Numbered from the stretch's first letter, positions 34,512 through 45,788 are shown. The stretch: DNA of 64,000 nucleotides from Ignavibacteria bacterium (GCA_016720835.1 JADKJW010000031.1:124001-188000); one strand, 5' to 3'. Translations and numbers: made by a program. The notes: generated by a model not told the origin, from the sequence alone.

Positions 34512-35366
34512 GTGCTCACCCCATTCCAGAATCTCGCCACCGACCATACCTCGGGCGCCACCGAGCTGATCCACCGCCTTGTCGCCGCCTGCGAACGCTG
34601 TGCCATCGGAAACTCCATCCGGGATCTCGATGAAGGTCTCGCGATGCTCGAACACGCGCAGGCGAGCATGCCGTCCTTCCATGCGGTGCTCAATATCCTG
34701 AAATCGGAATTCCTGCCGCGCCTCGTTCCCGGGGGAGACATCTCCGACGCGATCGGGTATCTCTCGTCCCTCCAGAAGATCCTCGACGAAAGCGGCGAGG
34801 CCATCGCGCATTTCTTCGTCCAGCTCTTCCCCGGTCCCGTGCGCGTCGCAACGCTCAGCCGCAGCGGCACGGTGCTCTCCGCCCTCCGGCTCCTCGCGTC
34901 GGAAAAACTGCTCGATCATCTCTACGTGCTTGAAGCGCGGCCGATGATGGAGGGCCTGAAAACCATCCGCGAGTTCAACCGGTCCATCCCTTCGACCCTG
35001 CTTGTGGACGCCGGCATGGCGGAAGCCCTCGCCGTGTCGGACTGCGCCGTGGTCGGCGCGGATTGCGTCAGCGCCGACGGCTTCCTCCTCAACAAAACGG
35101 GTACGCAACCGCTCGCGCTCTGCTGCCGCGAGCGCGGGATACCGCTCTACGTGCTGTGCGATTCTCTGAAATTCTCCCCGCAGCTGCGCGAAAACATTCT
35201 CGTGGAGGACAGTCCGGCGGACGACGTGGTCCGCTTGGAAGACGGCGACACGTTCGCGGTGTGGAACCGGTACTTCGAGTGGACGCCCATCGATCTCGTC
35301 ACCGCCTTCATCACCGAGCGCGGCGCCTTTCCGCCCGACCAGCTCTCGCGCCTCGCCGGCGAGTGA
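34512..35366 (+). CDS. IF-2B family protein (eIF2B-alpha/ribose-1,5-bisphosphate isomerase/MtnA-like)
   Basis: A 284-aa protein starting at GTG 34512. The C-terminal half has the family core: LSRSGTVLSALRLL, VLEARPMMEGLKT, TLLVDAGMAEALAVSDCAVVGADCV and FLLNKTGTQPLALCCRERGIPLYVLCDSLKF, equivalent to GADAVxxNGxVxNKxGTxxxAL in eIF2B subunits and aldose-1-phosphate isomerases. The N-terminal half is helical. In bacteria such proteins are not translation factors; related ones isomerise sugar 1-phosphates. The expected catalytic cysteine and aspartate of MtnA correspond to no exact motif here, so no reaction is assigned. It stands alone behind its own promoter. Confidence 0.82.
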   Translation: MLTPFQNLATDHTSGATELIHRLVAACERCAIGNSIRDLDEGLAMLEHAQASMPSFHAVLNILKSEFLPRLVPGGDISDAIGYLSSLQKILDESGEAIAHFFVQLFPGPVRVATLSRSGTVLSALRLLASEKLLDHLYVLEARPMMEGLKTIREFNRSIPSTLLVDAGMAEALAVSDCAVVGADCVSADGFLLNKTGTQPLALCCRERGIPLYVLCDSLKFSPQLRENILVEDSPADDVVRLEDGDTFAVWNRYFEWTPIDLVTAFITERGAFPPDQLSRLAGE

Positions 35367-35405
35367 TCCCGCGCCCATCATTTCCGCCGCAGCACTCCCG
35401 CCATC

Positions 35406-37611
35406 GTGTCCCGATCCGCTCCTGAAAAAAAACCACCGCGCGCGCCCGCGACACCGCGCGTCCAACCATCCGATCCGCGACTGCAGGGAAGCATCGTTGC
35501 GGCGCTCGTGGTTCTCGCCCTGCTGAAGATCACGGTGGCGTTCGCGGGTCCGGGAAGCCTCCGGCTCTGGGGACTCGACGCCGCGTCGTTTCTGGCGGAT
35601 CGCTGGGACGTCGTCGCCGCCCTGCTGCTGCCGTTCGCGGCGCTCCTTCCGCCCGTGCGCGATCTGGTCGCGCGCGCGGTGTCCCCGCGCGGCGGGGCGG
35701 GGAAGGGCGTGGCGTTCGCGATCATCATGCTGCTCGCCCTTGCCGGCGCGGCGCTGCTCGCGATCTCGACTCCCGTCGCGTTCGCGTTCCTCGGGGACGG
35801 GTCCTACTACGTCGGCGAGGTCTACCGTGCATCCGTGACTCCGGGGTACCAGCCGGCCTTCGTCAAACCCACCGCGTGGCTGACCGGCCGCGTGCTGCAG
35901 TGGATCGCGGTGACCTTTCCGGCGGAGACGACCCGCGCGCCGTTCATCGCGCTCGGACTCGCGGGGCTGGCGCCGCTGCTCGCCGGGTTTCTTCCTGTTT
36001 CTCCGCGGGGAACGGACGGAGATGCGCTGGCTGCTCGCGGTCTTCCTCCTCTTCACCGCCGGGTCGCTGTTCTTCTTCGGGTACATCGAACTGTACGCCC
36101 TCAGCTACGCCTGCGGCGCGGTGTACTTCCTCGCGGTCTGGGCGGTGTTCCGCAGCGGCGCATCGCCGTGGCCCGCGGGCGTCGCGTTGCTGGCTGCCGT
36201 CGCGTTCGGGCTCTCCGCCGCAGTCTTCGTGCCGTCCTGGCTCCTCGTGCTGCACTGGAAATTCAGAGGAGAATCGGGTCCGTTCCCCCTGAAACACGCG
36301 GCAGCGGCGCTCTGCGTCCTCAGCGTGCTCGTCTTCGTCGCTGCGTACGTCGTCACCGGGGCGGCGAACGAGGAAATGCAGCTGATGCCGCTCGCGCCGT
36401 TCCAGAAAACGACCGGCGGCGTGCCGGGAGGCTGGCAGCAGTATACGCTGTTCAGCCGGGCCCATCTCGTCGACATGCTGAACGCCCTCCTGCTCGTCGC
36501 GGGGCCCGCGCTCGCCGTGTGCGTCGCCGCTCTTGCGGTCGCGAGGAGGGCGTCCGCCTGGCGCGATCCCGCCGTCCTGACGGGCCTGGTCGCCGCCGTG
36601 GGCGGTGTGCTGTTCGTCTTTTTCGGACACGCCCGGCTCGGCCTCGCGCGCGACTGGGATCTCGCGGCGCTGCCGCTGCTCGGACTGGCGTTTCTCGCCG
36701 CGTCGCTGCTGGCCGCGCTCGCGAAAGAGGGGAAGATCGTCCTCGCTCCGCTCCTGCCGCTGTTGCTGGCCCTGGCGCTCGGCGACACCTGGGTGTGGAT
36801 GCGCGTCAATATCGACGAGGACGCGTCCGCGCGCCGTCTCGAGTCCATCGTCGACAGGGACGCCGCCGTCCTGCTGCCGATTCACACCTACACCGCGCTC
36901 GAGAACCTGCGCAAACACTACCGGGCCCTCCGCAGCGAAGACCACCACGTCGCGACATTGAAACGCATGATCGCGACCGGATACCACAAACCCGACACCT
37001 ACGAAAAATTCCTGGGAGTGCTCGCGCAGCGGCGCTCGCCGGAAGAGCGGGGACGCGACCTCTCCTGGGTCTTCGAGCGTCTCCTCGCGGAGAGCGCGTC
37101 CATGAACGGACCGGCCGGATATGCCGTCGTGGCGCCGCGGACGCTCCGCGAGCTGGCCGCCAAAGCCCTCCTCATCGGCGCGCAGACGGGCGAGAGCGGA
37201 CGGGTGCGCGACGTCCTGCCGCGTTTCCGCGCCGCGCTCGAACCCTGGAAGGAAGCCGGCCTCGTCGAAGCCTTCGTCACTCCGGGACTCACGCCGGACG
37301 ACGTGGCGGACCGTGTCGCGGCCGCGATCGACAGCGCCACCGCGGATGCCGCGCTCCTCATCGCCGCGGCGCGCGTGCATCGCGCAGCCGCACGCTATGC
37401 CGCCGCCGCGACCCTGTACGAACGTGCCATCACGCGCGATCCGGACGGCTACCCGGAATCCTACATCGCCCTCGCGCAAATCTGTTTCGAACAGCTCGGC
37501 GACAGGGCGCGCTCCGAGGATGCCCTGCGCCGCTGCCTCGCGCAGGCGCCGGGAAGCGCCGAGGCCGCCGAAGCGCGGCGCATCCTGCTCCTGATGCAAC
37601 AGCAGCGGTGA
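35406..37611 (+). pseudogene. Polytopic membrane protein with TPR-like tail, frameshifted
   Basis: Two overlapping frames form one ~735-aa protein: GTG 35406 to about 35985 in one frame, continuing to 37611 in the next. The break is at GGG 35985-35987; removing one G joins LLAGFF to FLRGERTEMRWLL without loss. The N-terminal ~430 residues hold about ten hydrophobic helices with FLGDGSYYVGEVYR, FFFGYIELYALSY and GLARDWDLAAL; the soluble C-terminus has a TPR-like block (RYAAAATLYERAITRDPDGYPESYIALAQ). The next gene is an intact paralogue sharing all these motifs. The arrangement suggests a GT-C-like membrane enzyme, but I cannot name the family. Consensus error or real break cannot be told apart here. 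Confidence 0.7.
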
Positions 37612-37662
37612 CAACGCAACACATTCCGCGCATCCGATCATCCGCTCCGAAGGAACCGCCGC

Positions 37663-39933
37663 ATGGCCACGCACACCGCGAAATCACCCCCCGGAAAGAA
37701 GAAAAAAGGATCCGTCACTCCATTATCGGCTGGCGGCATCTTCGCGGCGGGCGCGGGCCTCGCCTTCGGCGGCCTGCTCCTCCTGCGGCTTGCCGCCTGG
37801 CGCTTTCCCGCGGAACGCCTCTGGGGTTTCAATCATTTCGCCTTCCTGCCCGACGCGGCGGTCGCCGCGTTCGCGGCGCTGGGACTGCTCGCGTGCACGC
37901 CGGTCGTCGCGCGCGTCCTTGCCCGCGTTCCCGCGAACACGGGTGACGCCGACCGGCGCCCGTTCGCGCTGCCGCTGCTGCTCGTTCTTGTCTCCGGCCT
38001 GCTCTTCTGGTTTCTGCGCATGCAGACCTATTTCCTCGGCGACGGCGCCGTGTACCTCGCGGAGATCTACCGCTACGTGCGCGGCATCCCCGGATCGGAG
38101 AGCGTCCTCTACTCGAAAGGGTCCGCGCCGGTGACGGGATGGCTGTTCGCGCAGCTGGCGAGGGCGGCCTACGGCGCCGCTGCCTCGGGCGAAAGCCTGC
38201 TTGCGAATCCGCAGTTCGCGTTCTGGACGCTCGGTGCCGCCGCGGGCATGGTCTTCGTGTATCTCTCGTGGAAAACCGCCGTGGAGTTCGGGCGCGACAG
38301 GATGGAACGCGTGGCGATCTTCACGCTCGCGGTCTGTTCGCCCGGGGTGATTTTCTTCTTCGGGTATGTCGAGTACTACACGTTCTCCTTCGTCGCGCTC
38401 GGGGCGCATCTGTTCTTCTGTCTGCGAACGCTCGAAGGCCGCGGCGGCGTCGCGTGGGCGGCCCTCACCCTCCTGGTCGCCACGTCGTTCCACTTCCTGG
38501 CGGCGGTCGCCTACCCGGGCTTCGCGCTCCTCCTGCTCTGGCGATACGGGAATGAGCGTCTGCGCGCCTTCGTGCGTCCGGGTCCTGTCCTGGCGGCCAT
38601 CGCCGCGATCCTGGTGGCGAGCGGCGTCTACTACTTCGCCTCAGGCATCGCGACGCAGGGCAGCCGCGTCGTGCTCTCGCTTGCTCCGTTCGGGAAGGAG
38701 GGCGCCATGCAGTCGTACACGCTGCTGTCATCCTACCATCTCTTCGATGTGGTCAACTATTTCGTCCTCCTGGCAGGCCCGCTCGCGCTGGCGCTCATCT
38801 TCGTGCTGCGGAAGGATGCCTTCCGTTCCGCCGCCGTCGTCGTGATGCTGGTCGAGGTGCTCTTCTTCTCCTTCCTCGCGTTCTTCGGAAATCTCGGCTT
38901 CGGCATGGCGCGCGATTGGGACATCAACGCCGTGCTCGGACTCGCCGTGCTGTTCTTTCTTCTGGCCGTGCTGCGGCAATCCGCGCCGTCGTTCCGCACG
39001 GGATCGGTGCTGATCCTTGCGGCAGGGGCGGCGCTGGTCGGCGGCGGCTCGTGGTTCTGGGTCAACCTGTCCCCGCAGGCCTCGGTCGCGCGCTACAAGG
39101 CGATCCTCGCGCTCGACGACACGCATATGATGGGCGACTACGCGCTCAACGGCTACGAGCACCTCCGCAAGTACGCGTTCGCGCAGAACGATGCCGCCGG
39201 CGTGATCTGGGCCATCAGGAAGAAAATCGAATGCGTCGGCTATCCCGCGGATTACCGCAAGCTCGCGCTCACGGTCATCCAGGACGCGGCGCCGGAAACC
39301 AAGCGGGCGGAGTACGACTGGATCTTCGATCGCCTGTTCGCCCGCATCGGCGCGATGCACGCGGCGGGACGGGACTCGTCGTACGCCGGATCGAAGCGGG
39401 AGTACGTCGAGCTTGCCGCGGAGGCGGTGCTGCAGTGCCGCTACCTGCCGCCGCGCCTGGGCTTCGACGAACGGTACGCCGCCGCGCAGCAGGCCCGCCT
39501 CGAGGCGCTCGCGCCCGGCGATCCGATCGTCGCGCTCGCGCGCGCGCAACTCGAGTGGATACGCACGGGCGCCGTCGCGGATCCCGCGCCGTTCCGCGCG
39601 GGCGCGGATGCCGTCCGCGAATCGTCGACGCTCGCCGCCTACGCGGGCATCGCCCTCGGCACGCTCAAGGACTACGATCGCGCCGTCGTCGCGCTGCGCA
39701 AGGCCGTCGCGATCGATTCCACGTTCACGCTCCCGCTGCTCTACCTCGCCGAAGCGGAACTCCGCCTCGATCCGCCCGACAGGGCCGACGCCCTGCGCAA
39801 TCTCGACCGCTTCCTCGCCAACACCGCCGGCAGCCGCGTCTTCGGCTCGCGCGCGCAGCAGGAACAGCTCGTGCGGCAGGCCGAGTCCATGCGCGCGGCC
39901 CTCCGCGGAAACGGGGATCCGGCGACGCGATGA
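37663..39933 (+). CDS. Polytopic membrane protein with TPR-like C-terminus (paralogue of preceding gene)
   Basis: A 756-aa protein with about eleven hydrophobic segments followed by a ~280-residue soluble region. Motifs shared with the upstream paralogue: FLGDGAVYLAEIYR (loop after the third helix), FFFGYVEYYTFSF, GMARDWDINAVLGLAVLF, and a WVNLSP/WMRVNI segment before the soluble part. The tail has TPR-like helices (LGTLKDYDRAVVALRKAVAIDSTFTLPLLYLAEAELRL). An acidic loop after an early helix (GDG..E) resembles the placement of catalytic acids in GT-C glycosyltransferases; this is an analogy only. AAGGA lies 10 nt before ATG 37663. Tandem duplication with the previous gene is clear. Confidence 0.75.
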   Translation: MATHTAKSPPGKKKKGSVTPLSAGGIFAAGAGLAFGGLLLLRLAAWRFPAERLWGFNHFAFLPDAAVAAFAALGLLACTPVVARVLARVPANTGDADRRPFALPLLLVLVSGLLFWFLRMQTYFLGDGAVYLAEIYRYVRGIPGSESVLYSKGSAPVTGWLFAQLARAAYGAAASGESLLANPQFAFWTLGAAAGMVFVYLSWKTAVEFGRDRMERVAIFTLAVCSPGVIFFFGYVEYYTFSFVALGAHLFFCLRTLEGRGGVAWAALTLLVATSFHFLAAVAYPGFALLLLWRYGNERLRAFVRPGPVLAAIAAILVASGVYYFASGIATQGSRVVLSLAPFGKEGAMQSYTLLSSYHLFDVVNYFVLLAGPLALALIFVLRKDAFRSAAVVVMLVEVLFFSFLAFFGNLGFGMARDWDINAVLGLAVLFFLLAVLRQSAPSFRTGSVLILAAGAALVGGGSWFWVNLSPQASVARYKAILALDDTHMMGDYALNGYEHLRKYAFAQNDAAGVIWAIRKKIECVGYPADYRKLALTVIQDAAPETKRAEYDWIFDRLFARIGAMHAAGRDSSYAGSKREYVELAAEAVLQCRYLPPRLGFDERYAAAQQARLEALAPGDPIVALARAQLEWIRTGAVADPAPFRAGADAVRESSTLAAYAGIALGTLKDYDRAVVALRKAVAIDSTFTLPLLYLAEAELRLDPPDRADALRNLDRFLANTAGSRVFGSRAQQEQLVRQAESMRAALRGNGDPATR

Positions 39934-40018
39934 CCATGGAGCCGCCGTTCGCCGCGAGTCGCCATTTTCCTATGTTACCGACGGAATGTTTCCCTCATCG
40001 CACCTTGACGCACATCAC

Positions 40019-41686
40019 ATGACATCCACACCCGAATATCCGATTCATGCGCCCCGCGGGACGCAGCGCACGTGCAAGGGCTGGCAGCAGGAGGCCGCCC
40101 TGCGCATGCTGATGAACAACCTCGATCCCGACGTCGCGGAGCATCCGGAAGAGCTCATCGTCTACGGCGGCATCGGCAAGGCCGCGCGCAACTGGGACGC
40201 CTATCGCGCGCTCGTCCGATCGCTGCGCGCCCTCGAGAACGACGAGACGCTGCTCGTCCAGTCCGGCAAGCCCGTCGGCGTGTTCCGCACGCACCTCGAC
40301 GCGCCGCGCGTCATCATCGCCAACAGCAACCTCGTGCCGAAGTGGGCGACGTGGGACGAGTTCCGGCGCCTCGACGCGCTCGGACTCATCATGTACGGGC
40401 AGATGACGGCTGGCTCCTGGATCTACATCGGCACCCAGGGCATCCTCCAGGGCACCTACGAGACCTTCGCCTCGCTGGCCGCGAAGCACTACGGGGGCGA
40501 CCTCGCCGGAAAATTCATCCTCACCGCCGGACTCGGCGGCATGGGAGGCGCGCAACCCCTCGCCGCCACCATGAACGGCGCCGCCTGCCTCTGCGTCGAG
40601 GTCGATCCCTCGCGCATCCGGAAACGGCTCGACACGAAGTATCTCGACGTGCGGGCGGACACCCTCGACGACGCGCTGGCGCTGATCGCAACCGCGGTCC
40701 GCGACCGGAAGCCGCTCTCCGTCGGAGTGCTGGGCAATGCCGCGGAGGTGTTCCCGGAAATCCTTCGCCGCGGCGTTGTGCCCGACGTGTGCACGGACCA
40801 GACCTCCGCCCACGACATGCTGCGCGGATACGTGCCGATGGGCATGACCTTCGACGATGCCGTCGCGCTCCGCGCCTCTGATCCGGACACGTACATCCGG
40901 AAGGCGCGCGAAACCGTGGTGGTGCACGTGCAGGCCATGCTCGACCTGAAGCGGGCCGGCGCGATCACCTTCGACTACGGCAACAACATCCGCGGCGAGG
41001 CCCTTGCCAACGGCCTCGTGAACGCCTTCGACTTCCCCGGCTTCGTGCCCGAGTACATCCGGCCGCTGTTCTGCGAAGGCAAAGGACCCTTCCGCTGGGC
41101 CGCGCTCTCCGGAGATCCCGCGGACATCCACCGCACGGACCGCGCGGTGATCGAGACCTTTCCCGATGACGCGCCACTCATCCGCTGGATCCAGAAGGCG
41201 CAGGCGCAGGTCGCCTTCCAGGGATTGCCCGCCCGCATCTGCTGGCTGGGTTACGGCGCGCGGGCGAAGATGGGCAGGGTGTTCAACGACCTCGTGCGCA
41301 GCGGGGAGGTGTCCGCACCGCTTGTCATCGGCCGCGATCACCTCGACTGCGGCTCCGTCGCGTCGCCCAATCGCGAAACCGAGGCGATGAAAGACGGCAG
41401 CGACGCGATCGCCGACTGGCCCATCCTCAACGCCATGCTCAACTGCATCGGCGGGGCCACCTGGGTGTCGTACCATCACGGCGGCGGCGTCGGCATGGGC
41501 TACAGCCTGCATGCGGGCATGGTCGTGCTCGCCGACGGTACCGAAGCCGCGGAGAAGCGCCTCGAACGCGTCCTCACCTACGATCCCGGCATGGGCATCA
41601 TCCGGCACGCCGATGCCGGCTACGAGAGGGCCATCGAGAACGCGCAGGCATGGGGTGTGCAGATTCCCATGCGGGAACATTCGTGA
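40019..41686 (+). CDS. hutU: Urocanate hydratase
   Basis: Second step of histidine degradation: urocanate to 4-imidazolone-5-propionate, with NAD+ acting as electrophile. The 555-aa length equals the family's. The PROSITE-type signature FQGLPARICW is exact, with C408 matching the conserved active-site cysteine (410 in Pseudomonas putida). Others: YGGIGKAARNW, TAGLGGMGGAQ (NAD binding), YVPMGM and SYHHGGGVGMGYSLHAG. ATG 40019 lies about 40 nt after a -10-like TATGTTAC (39971-39978). No hutH, hutI or hutG is next to it, so the rest of the pathway must be elsewhere. The following 315 bp to the next gene hold only the promoter at 41788. Confidence 0.97.
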   Translation: MTSTPEYPIHAPRGTQRTCKGWQQEAALRMLMNNLDPDVAEHPEELIVYGGIGKAARNWDAYRALVRSLRALENDETLLVQSGKPVGVFRTHLDAPRVIIANSNLVPKWATWDEFRRLDALGLIMYGQMTAGSWIYIGTQGILQGTYETFASLAAKHYGGDLAGKFILTAGLGGMGGAQPLAATMNGAACLCVEVDPSRIRKRLDTKYLDVRADTLDDALALIATAVRDRKPLSVGVLGNAAEVFPEILRRGVVPDVCTDQTSAHDMLRGYVPMGMTFDDAVALRASDPDTYIRKARETVVVHVQAMLDLKRAGAITFDYGNNIRGEALANGLVNAFDFPGFVPEYIRPLFCEGKGPFRWAALSGDPADIHRTDRAVIETFPDDAPLIRWIQKAQAQVAFQGLPARICWLGYGARAKMGRVFNDLVRSGEVSAPLVIGRDHLDCGSVASPNRETEAMKDGSDAIADWPILNAMLNCIGGATWVSYHHGGGVGMGYSLHAGMVVLADGTEAAEKRLERVLTYDPGMGIIRHADAGYERAIENAQAWGVQIPMREHS

Positions 41687-41787
41687 CAGGGCCTCGCGCG
41701 TCATCGCCGCGTTCTGTAAACCGTCCGTGAAATATCCGAATACTCCCGCGACGAGTTTCTTCAAGCTTCCGGTACGCTCTGAAGGAC

Positions 41788-41818
41788 TTGCAACTGAAAT
41801 CCGCATCGTGTAAATTCA
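41788..41818 (+). promoter_or_regulatory. Predicted promoter TTGCAA-N17-TAAATTCA
   Basis: TTGCAA at 41788-41793 and TAAATTCA at 41811-41818 are 17 nt apart. The transcript would carry a leader of about 180 nt before ATG 42002. Confidence 0.65.
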
Positions 41819-42001
41819 TACTGATTACGAAAAATCTCCTCACATTACCGGAAATTCCGTTCCTGCACGCTACACCGTCCTCCTGCATGGTACACCCTCG
41901 ATCGGCGACACGACCCTGGTAATCTGCATCTCTTCGACATACACCCACGAACCTATCCTTTTTTTACAAGAGTACCTTTCCATTACCAGGAGTAGCACCC
42001 T

Positions 42002-45000
42002 ATGAGAACTCGCTACGCGACCCTTGCGTTGAGCGTGATGCTGTTCGCGGCCTTCGGCCTTGCGGGCATCAACGCTCAGACGACCATCACCATCGGGACG
42101 GGGACCGGCACCCAGACCTATCCCGTCAATCTGTTCTGGGAGTTCAGTGGCTCGGTTGCCTTGTACACGAGCGCCGATCTCGGACAAGCCGGCTGGAACT
42201 GCGGTTCGGGTACCATCACCAATTTGAAGTGGAACGTCTCCGCCGCGTCGAGCTACGCAGGCGGAACGATTCGCATCTACATGAAGAACACGTCGCAGAC
42301 CAGCGTCCCTTCGGGCGCCATCGATACGACTGGAACACTCGTATGGGCGGGATCCTGTCCGTCTTTCAACACGACGGGCTGGTTCAACTTCACGCTGCAG
42401 AACAATTTCAGCTACACGAGCGGCAGTAACATTCTTGTGACCGTGTTCAGGCAGGACAACAACTGGGGAAGCTCCGCGTCTTTTGCGTATTCCACGGCAT
42501 CGGCAATGCACGCGTCCGACGCGAATGACGGTGCACTGCCGGCCTCGCTACCGCAGAACTCCAACCGCCCGAATATCCAGATGACGTTCTCGGCGAACTG
42601 CGCCCAGCCGCCGGTCATCACCATCAACTCCGCGCCCACCTGTCCGTCGTCCTCGAATCAGAGCGTGAACTCCACGATTACTGTCGCCGGCGGCACGGTG
42701 ACCGACGCGCGTCTGGTTCCGCAAGAACAGCGGCACATGGTACAACTCCGCCGCGACCACGATCAGCGGCTCCACCTACACGTTCACGATCAACCACACG
42801 ACGCTCGGCGGCGTGATCGGCAATGATGTTGTCGAGTGGTATCTCGGCGCTCGTTCGGATGGCGCAATCAGCGTCACGTCGCCCTACGGTGGCGGCGGCA
42901 ATCCTCCCGGCACGACCCCTCCGGGGACATTCTATTCCTACAAGATTCCTCCCGCGCTTCCGTACCTCGAGTCCTTCGAAGGTGGCATGTCGGGCTGGAG
43001 CTTCGGCGGCGCGAGCAGCAGCTGGCGTCTGGGCGCTCCGCCTGCCGGCGTTCTCGGCGGCGCGGCCTACCAGGGCACAAACGCCCTCGTCTGCAGCAAC
43101 CCTGCCTTGGGAAACATGTACAGCAACTATGAGGGATCCTGGGCCATGTCTCCCACGTTCAACTTCTCCGGATCGGCACAGGATCCCGTGGTGGTGTTCG
43201 AACACAAGTACGACTTCGAGAACGGTTGGGATGGCGGTCAGTTCCAGTACACCACGAATGGTGGCGCGACCTGGACGCAGCTCGGCACGGTCAGTGATGC
43301 GAACGGCTTGAACTGGTACGATGCGGCCTCCGTCAACGGTTGCAGCGGTCCGGTGTGGAGCCCGACGGCGAGCACGTGGAAACACTCCGTGCGCACACTC
43401 ACCGGTCTCGCCGGTCAGAGCTGCGTGCAGTTCCGCTTCTGGTTCTGCTCGGACGGCTCGGTCACGTATTCGGGCTGGGCGATCGACAATGTGCAGATCG
43501 GCTACTTCCCGCAGAAAGACGTGCAGGTTGCCTCGGTCAATCTGAGCTATGCGGCCAACCGCTGGGCCTTCGTCGAGACGCTCCCGCATATCGTGACCGC
43601 GAACATCCAGAACAACGGCTGGGAAGCAAATCCCACCACCGTGACGCTCGTGTACAAGATCGGCAGCGCGCCGACCAGCGCCGTCGACGGCGTGGCGCAG
43701 ACGTTCACCCCGACCTGGGTCAGCGGCAAGGCCACTTGCGCATTCACGACACCGATCGTCCCGGCTGTCGGTCCCCTCAATCTCTACGTGCGGGCGTTTT
43801 ACACGGGCGATCTTGTACCGGTGAACGATCAGATCTTCTATCCGGCAACGATACAGGGCATCAAGGTCTTCGGCTTCGAGAACTTCGAAGGCCTGATCAC
43901 CGGCGCGCCGAACTGGAGAACAGGCTGGTCGCACGTGAATAACGGAGGCGCCAACGGCTGGACCCTCGCGACCACCGGACTGTTGGGCTCCGCGCAGCCG
44001 ACGGTGGCAGTGTGGTTCCCGGATGGCAATCCGAACGAATCGCTCGTCAGCCCGCCGGCGTTGCTCGCGGCAGGATCCAGCTACCGCATACAGTTCAAGG
44101 CTGCGGTGAACAATGGATCCGCGACGCTGAGACTGCTCTACGGCAAGACTCCCGATGTGACGACGATGACGGTCATCAACACCTGGACATTCTCGAACAC
44201 CTCGTTCCAGCCGATGCTCGGACCCATCGTCGGCGTCGCGCCGTACTTCAATACCGATCCGGCGACCGCGACGAATTACTACATCGCGTTCCAGATCGTG
44301 GCGCCGGTGACCACAACCGGCTCGGTCCAGATCGACGACATCATCCTCGACGAGAATCCGACCCCGCCGCCGAAAATCGGCTACGGTCTGCCGGGCACTC
44401 CCAACGGACAGCACATCGACAATCCCGCCACACCGCTGCAGCTCTTCGCGATCTACAAGAAGCCGGGCGTGATCAACCATGTGTACGAAGTCGTGAGCAC
44501 GACCTACAACTACGGCGCGCCGGGCGACTTCCTCTGGGACGTCGTCTCCAACACGCCGTGGATCAAGATCACGAAGTCGGTGGCGAATCCGACGACGTAT
44601 CTCGCCACGAATCCGTTCAACCCCGCGCGTCCGCGCCAGCTGCAGACCTTCACCCTCGAAGTCGATCCCGGACAGTTCCTCCCGGGCACGTACACGGGCA
44701 TGATCACGATGTACGGCAAGCTCTACAACTCGCAGTATCCCGCCGGAATCTCCGCGACCAACGAGCCGTATCCTGTCACGGTACAGCTCAATGTCACCAC
44801 CGCAGGCTCCGGCGTGCCAGGCGCACCGACCAGCCTGAAGGCCTGCGTCAGCAGCATGCCCGCCTCCGTGACGCCGTACCTGTTCAAGGATGGCACCGGC
44901 CAGACCTTCGCGGCGGTGACGGTGACCTCGGGCTCGATTCCAAGCATGTGCATCGAAGCCTTCCCGGCACAGCTTCCCGCCGGCATCGCGAGGTATCGCT

Positions 45001-45560
45001 ACGTGCAGCGCTACTTCAAGGTGACCGCGGGCGGTTCGGCCTGGACGGCGAACATCGACTGGTACTACACCGACTCGGAAATGATGGCGGGCGGAATCAC
45101 GGCGCCGAACAAGCTGCGCTGCGTGCGTCAGCTGACCTCGGGCGGCATATGGCAGGATCCCACGCTGGGCGTGACCTCCACATCCTTCCCGGCGTTCTAT
45201 TACGTCCGCGGCACCGGCTATACTCCGTCCAACATCAGCGGCAACCATGCGCTGGTGACGAACTGGGTGCCGAAGGCGGGCAGCTCCACGATCCCGACCG
45301 ACTATGCCCTGGGCCAGAACTACCCGAACCCGTTCAACCCGAGCACGAAGATCGACTTCTCCGTGCCTGAGGACGGGCAGGTTCGCCTTGCAGTGTTCAA
45401 CAGCCTCGGCGACGAAGTTGCGACGCTGGTCAACGAAGTGGTCGCCGCCGGATCGTACAGCGTGTCCTTCGACGCGTCAAGCCTGCCGAGCGGCATGTAC
45501 GTGTACCGCCTGATCTCCGGGAACTTCTCGGAATCCAGGACGATGATGCTCGCGAAGTAA
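42002..45560 (+). pseudogene. Type IX-secreted surface protein, paralogue A, broken by one frameshift
   Basis: Two frames make one ~1,185-aa protein: 42002 to about 42712, then on to 45560. AGGAG precedes the ATG and a signal peptide follows (SVMLFAAFGLAGINAQ). Compared with the neighbour at 46014, two bases (GT) are missing near 42711-42713, within TDAR(V)WFRKN. Domains: a repeat-rich N-terminus (TITIGTGTG, NFSYTSGSNILVTVFRQDNN), Ig-like strands, jelly-roll blocks of the MAM/concanavalin type (LPYLESFEGGMSGWSFGG, VVVFEHKYDFENGWDGG), a CARDB-like segment (VASVNLSYAANRW), and a C-terminal type IX sorting domain (NYPNPFNPST, GMYVYRLISGNF). Probably an adhesin or structural surface protein. If the break is real the type IX signal is lost. 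Confidence 0.8.
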
Positions 45561-45584
45561 CGCTCGCGGACAGGTTTTCCCCTC

Positions 45585-45626
45585 AGCGGCCCGCACCGGA
45601 TTTCCGGTGCGGGCCGCTCCTTTTTT
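45585..45626 (+). terminator. Intrinsic terminator after paralogue A
   Basis: AGCGGCCCGCACCGG, loop ATTT, then its perfect complement (15-bp stem, 45585-45618) followed by CC and six U. The same structure follows paralogue B. The rest of the 45.6-46.0 kb gap holds the next promoter and a leader of about 220 nt with no gene. Confidence 0.95.
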
Positions 45627-45757
45627 AGCGCTTCCTGTCCGTCATCAGCGACGGACCTGCCCCTTCGTGCAGGCAGACGCCTGATTCGCGTACTCCTTCG
45701 CAGGCCGGGGCTGCTTTGCGCGGGGATCTCCATGCCTGGACTTTTGCGGCAGCCCTC

Positions 45758-45788
45758 TTGACTTCCTCGGTTTTTCGAATTAGGTTAA
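45758..45788 (+). promoter_or_regulatory. Predicted promoter TTGACT-N17-TAGGTTAA
   Basis: TTGACT at 45758-45763 and TAGGTTAA at 45781-45788, 17-nt spacer. One of three promoters here with a near-perfect -35. It is not a copy of the paralogue A promoter apart from the consensus. Confidence 0.7.
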
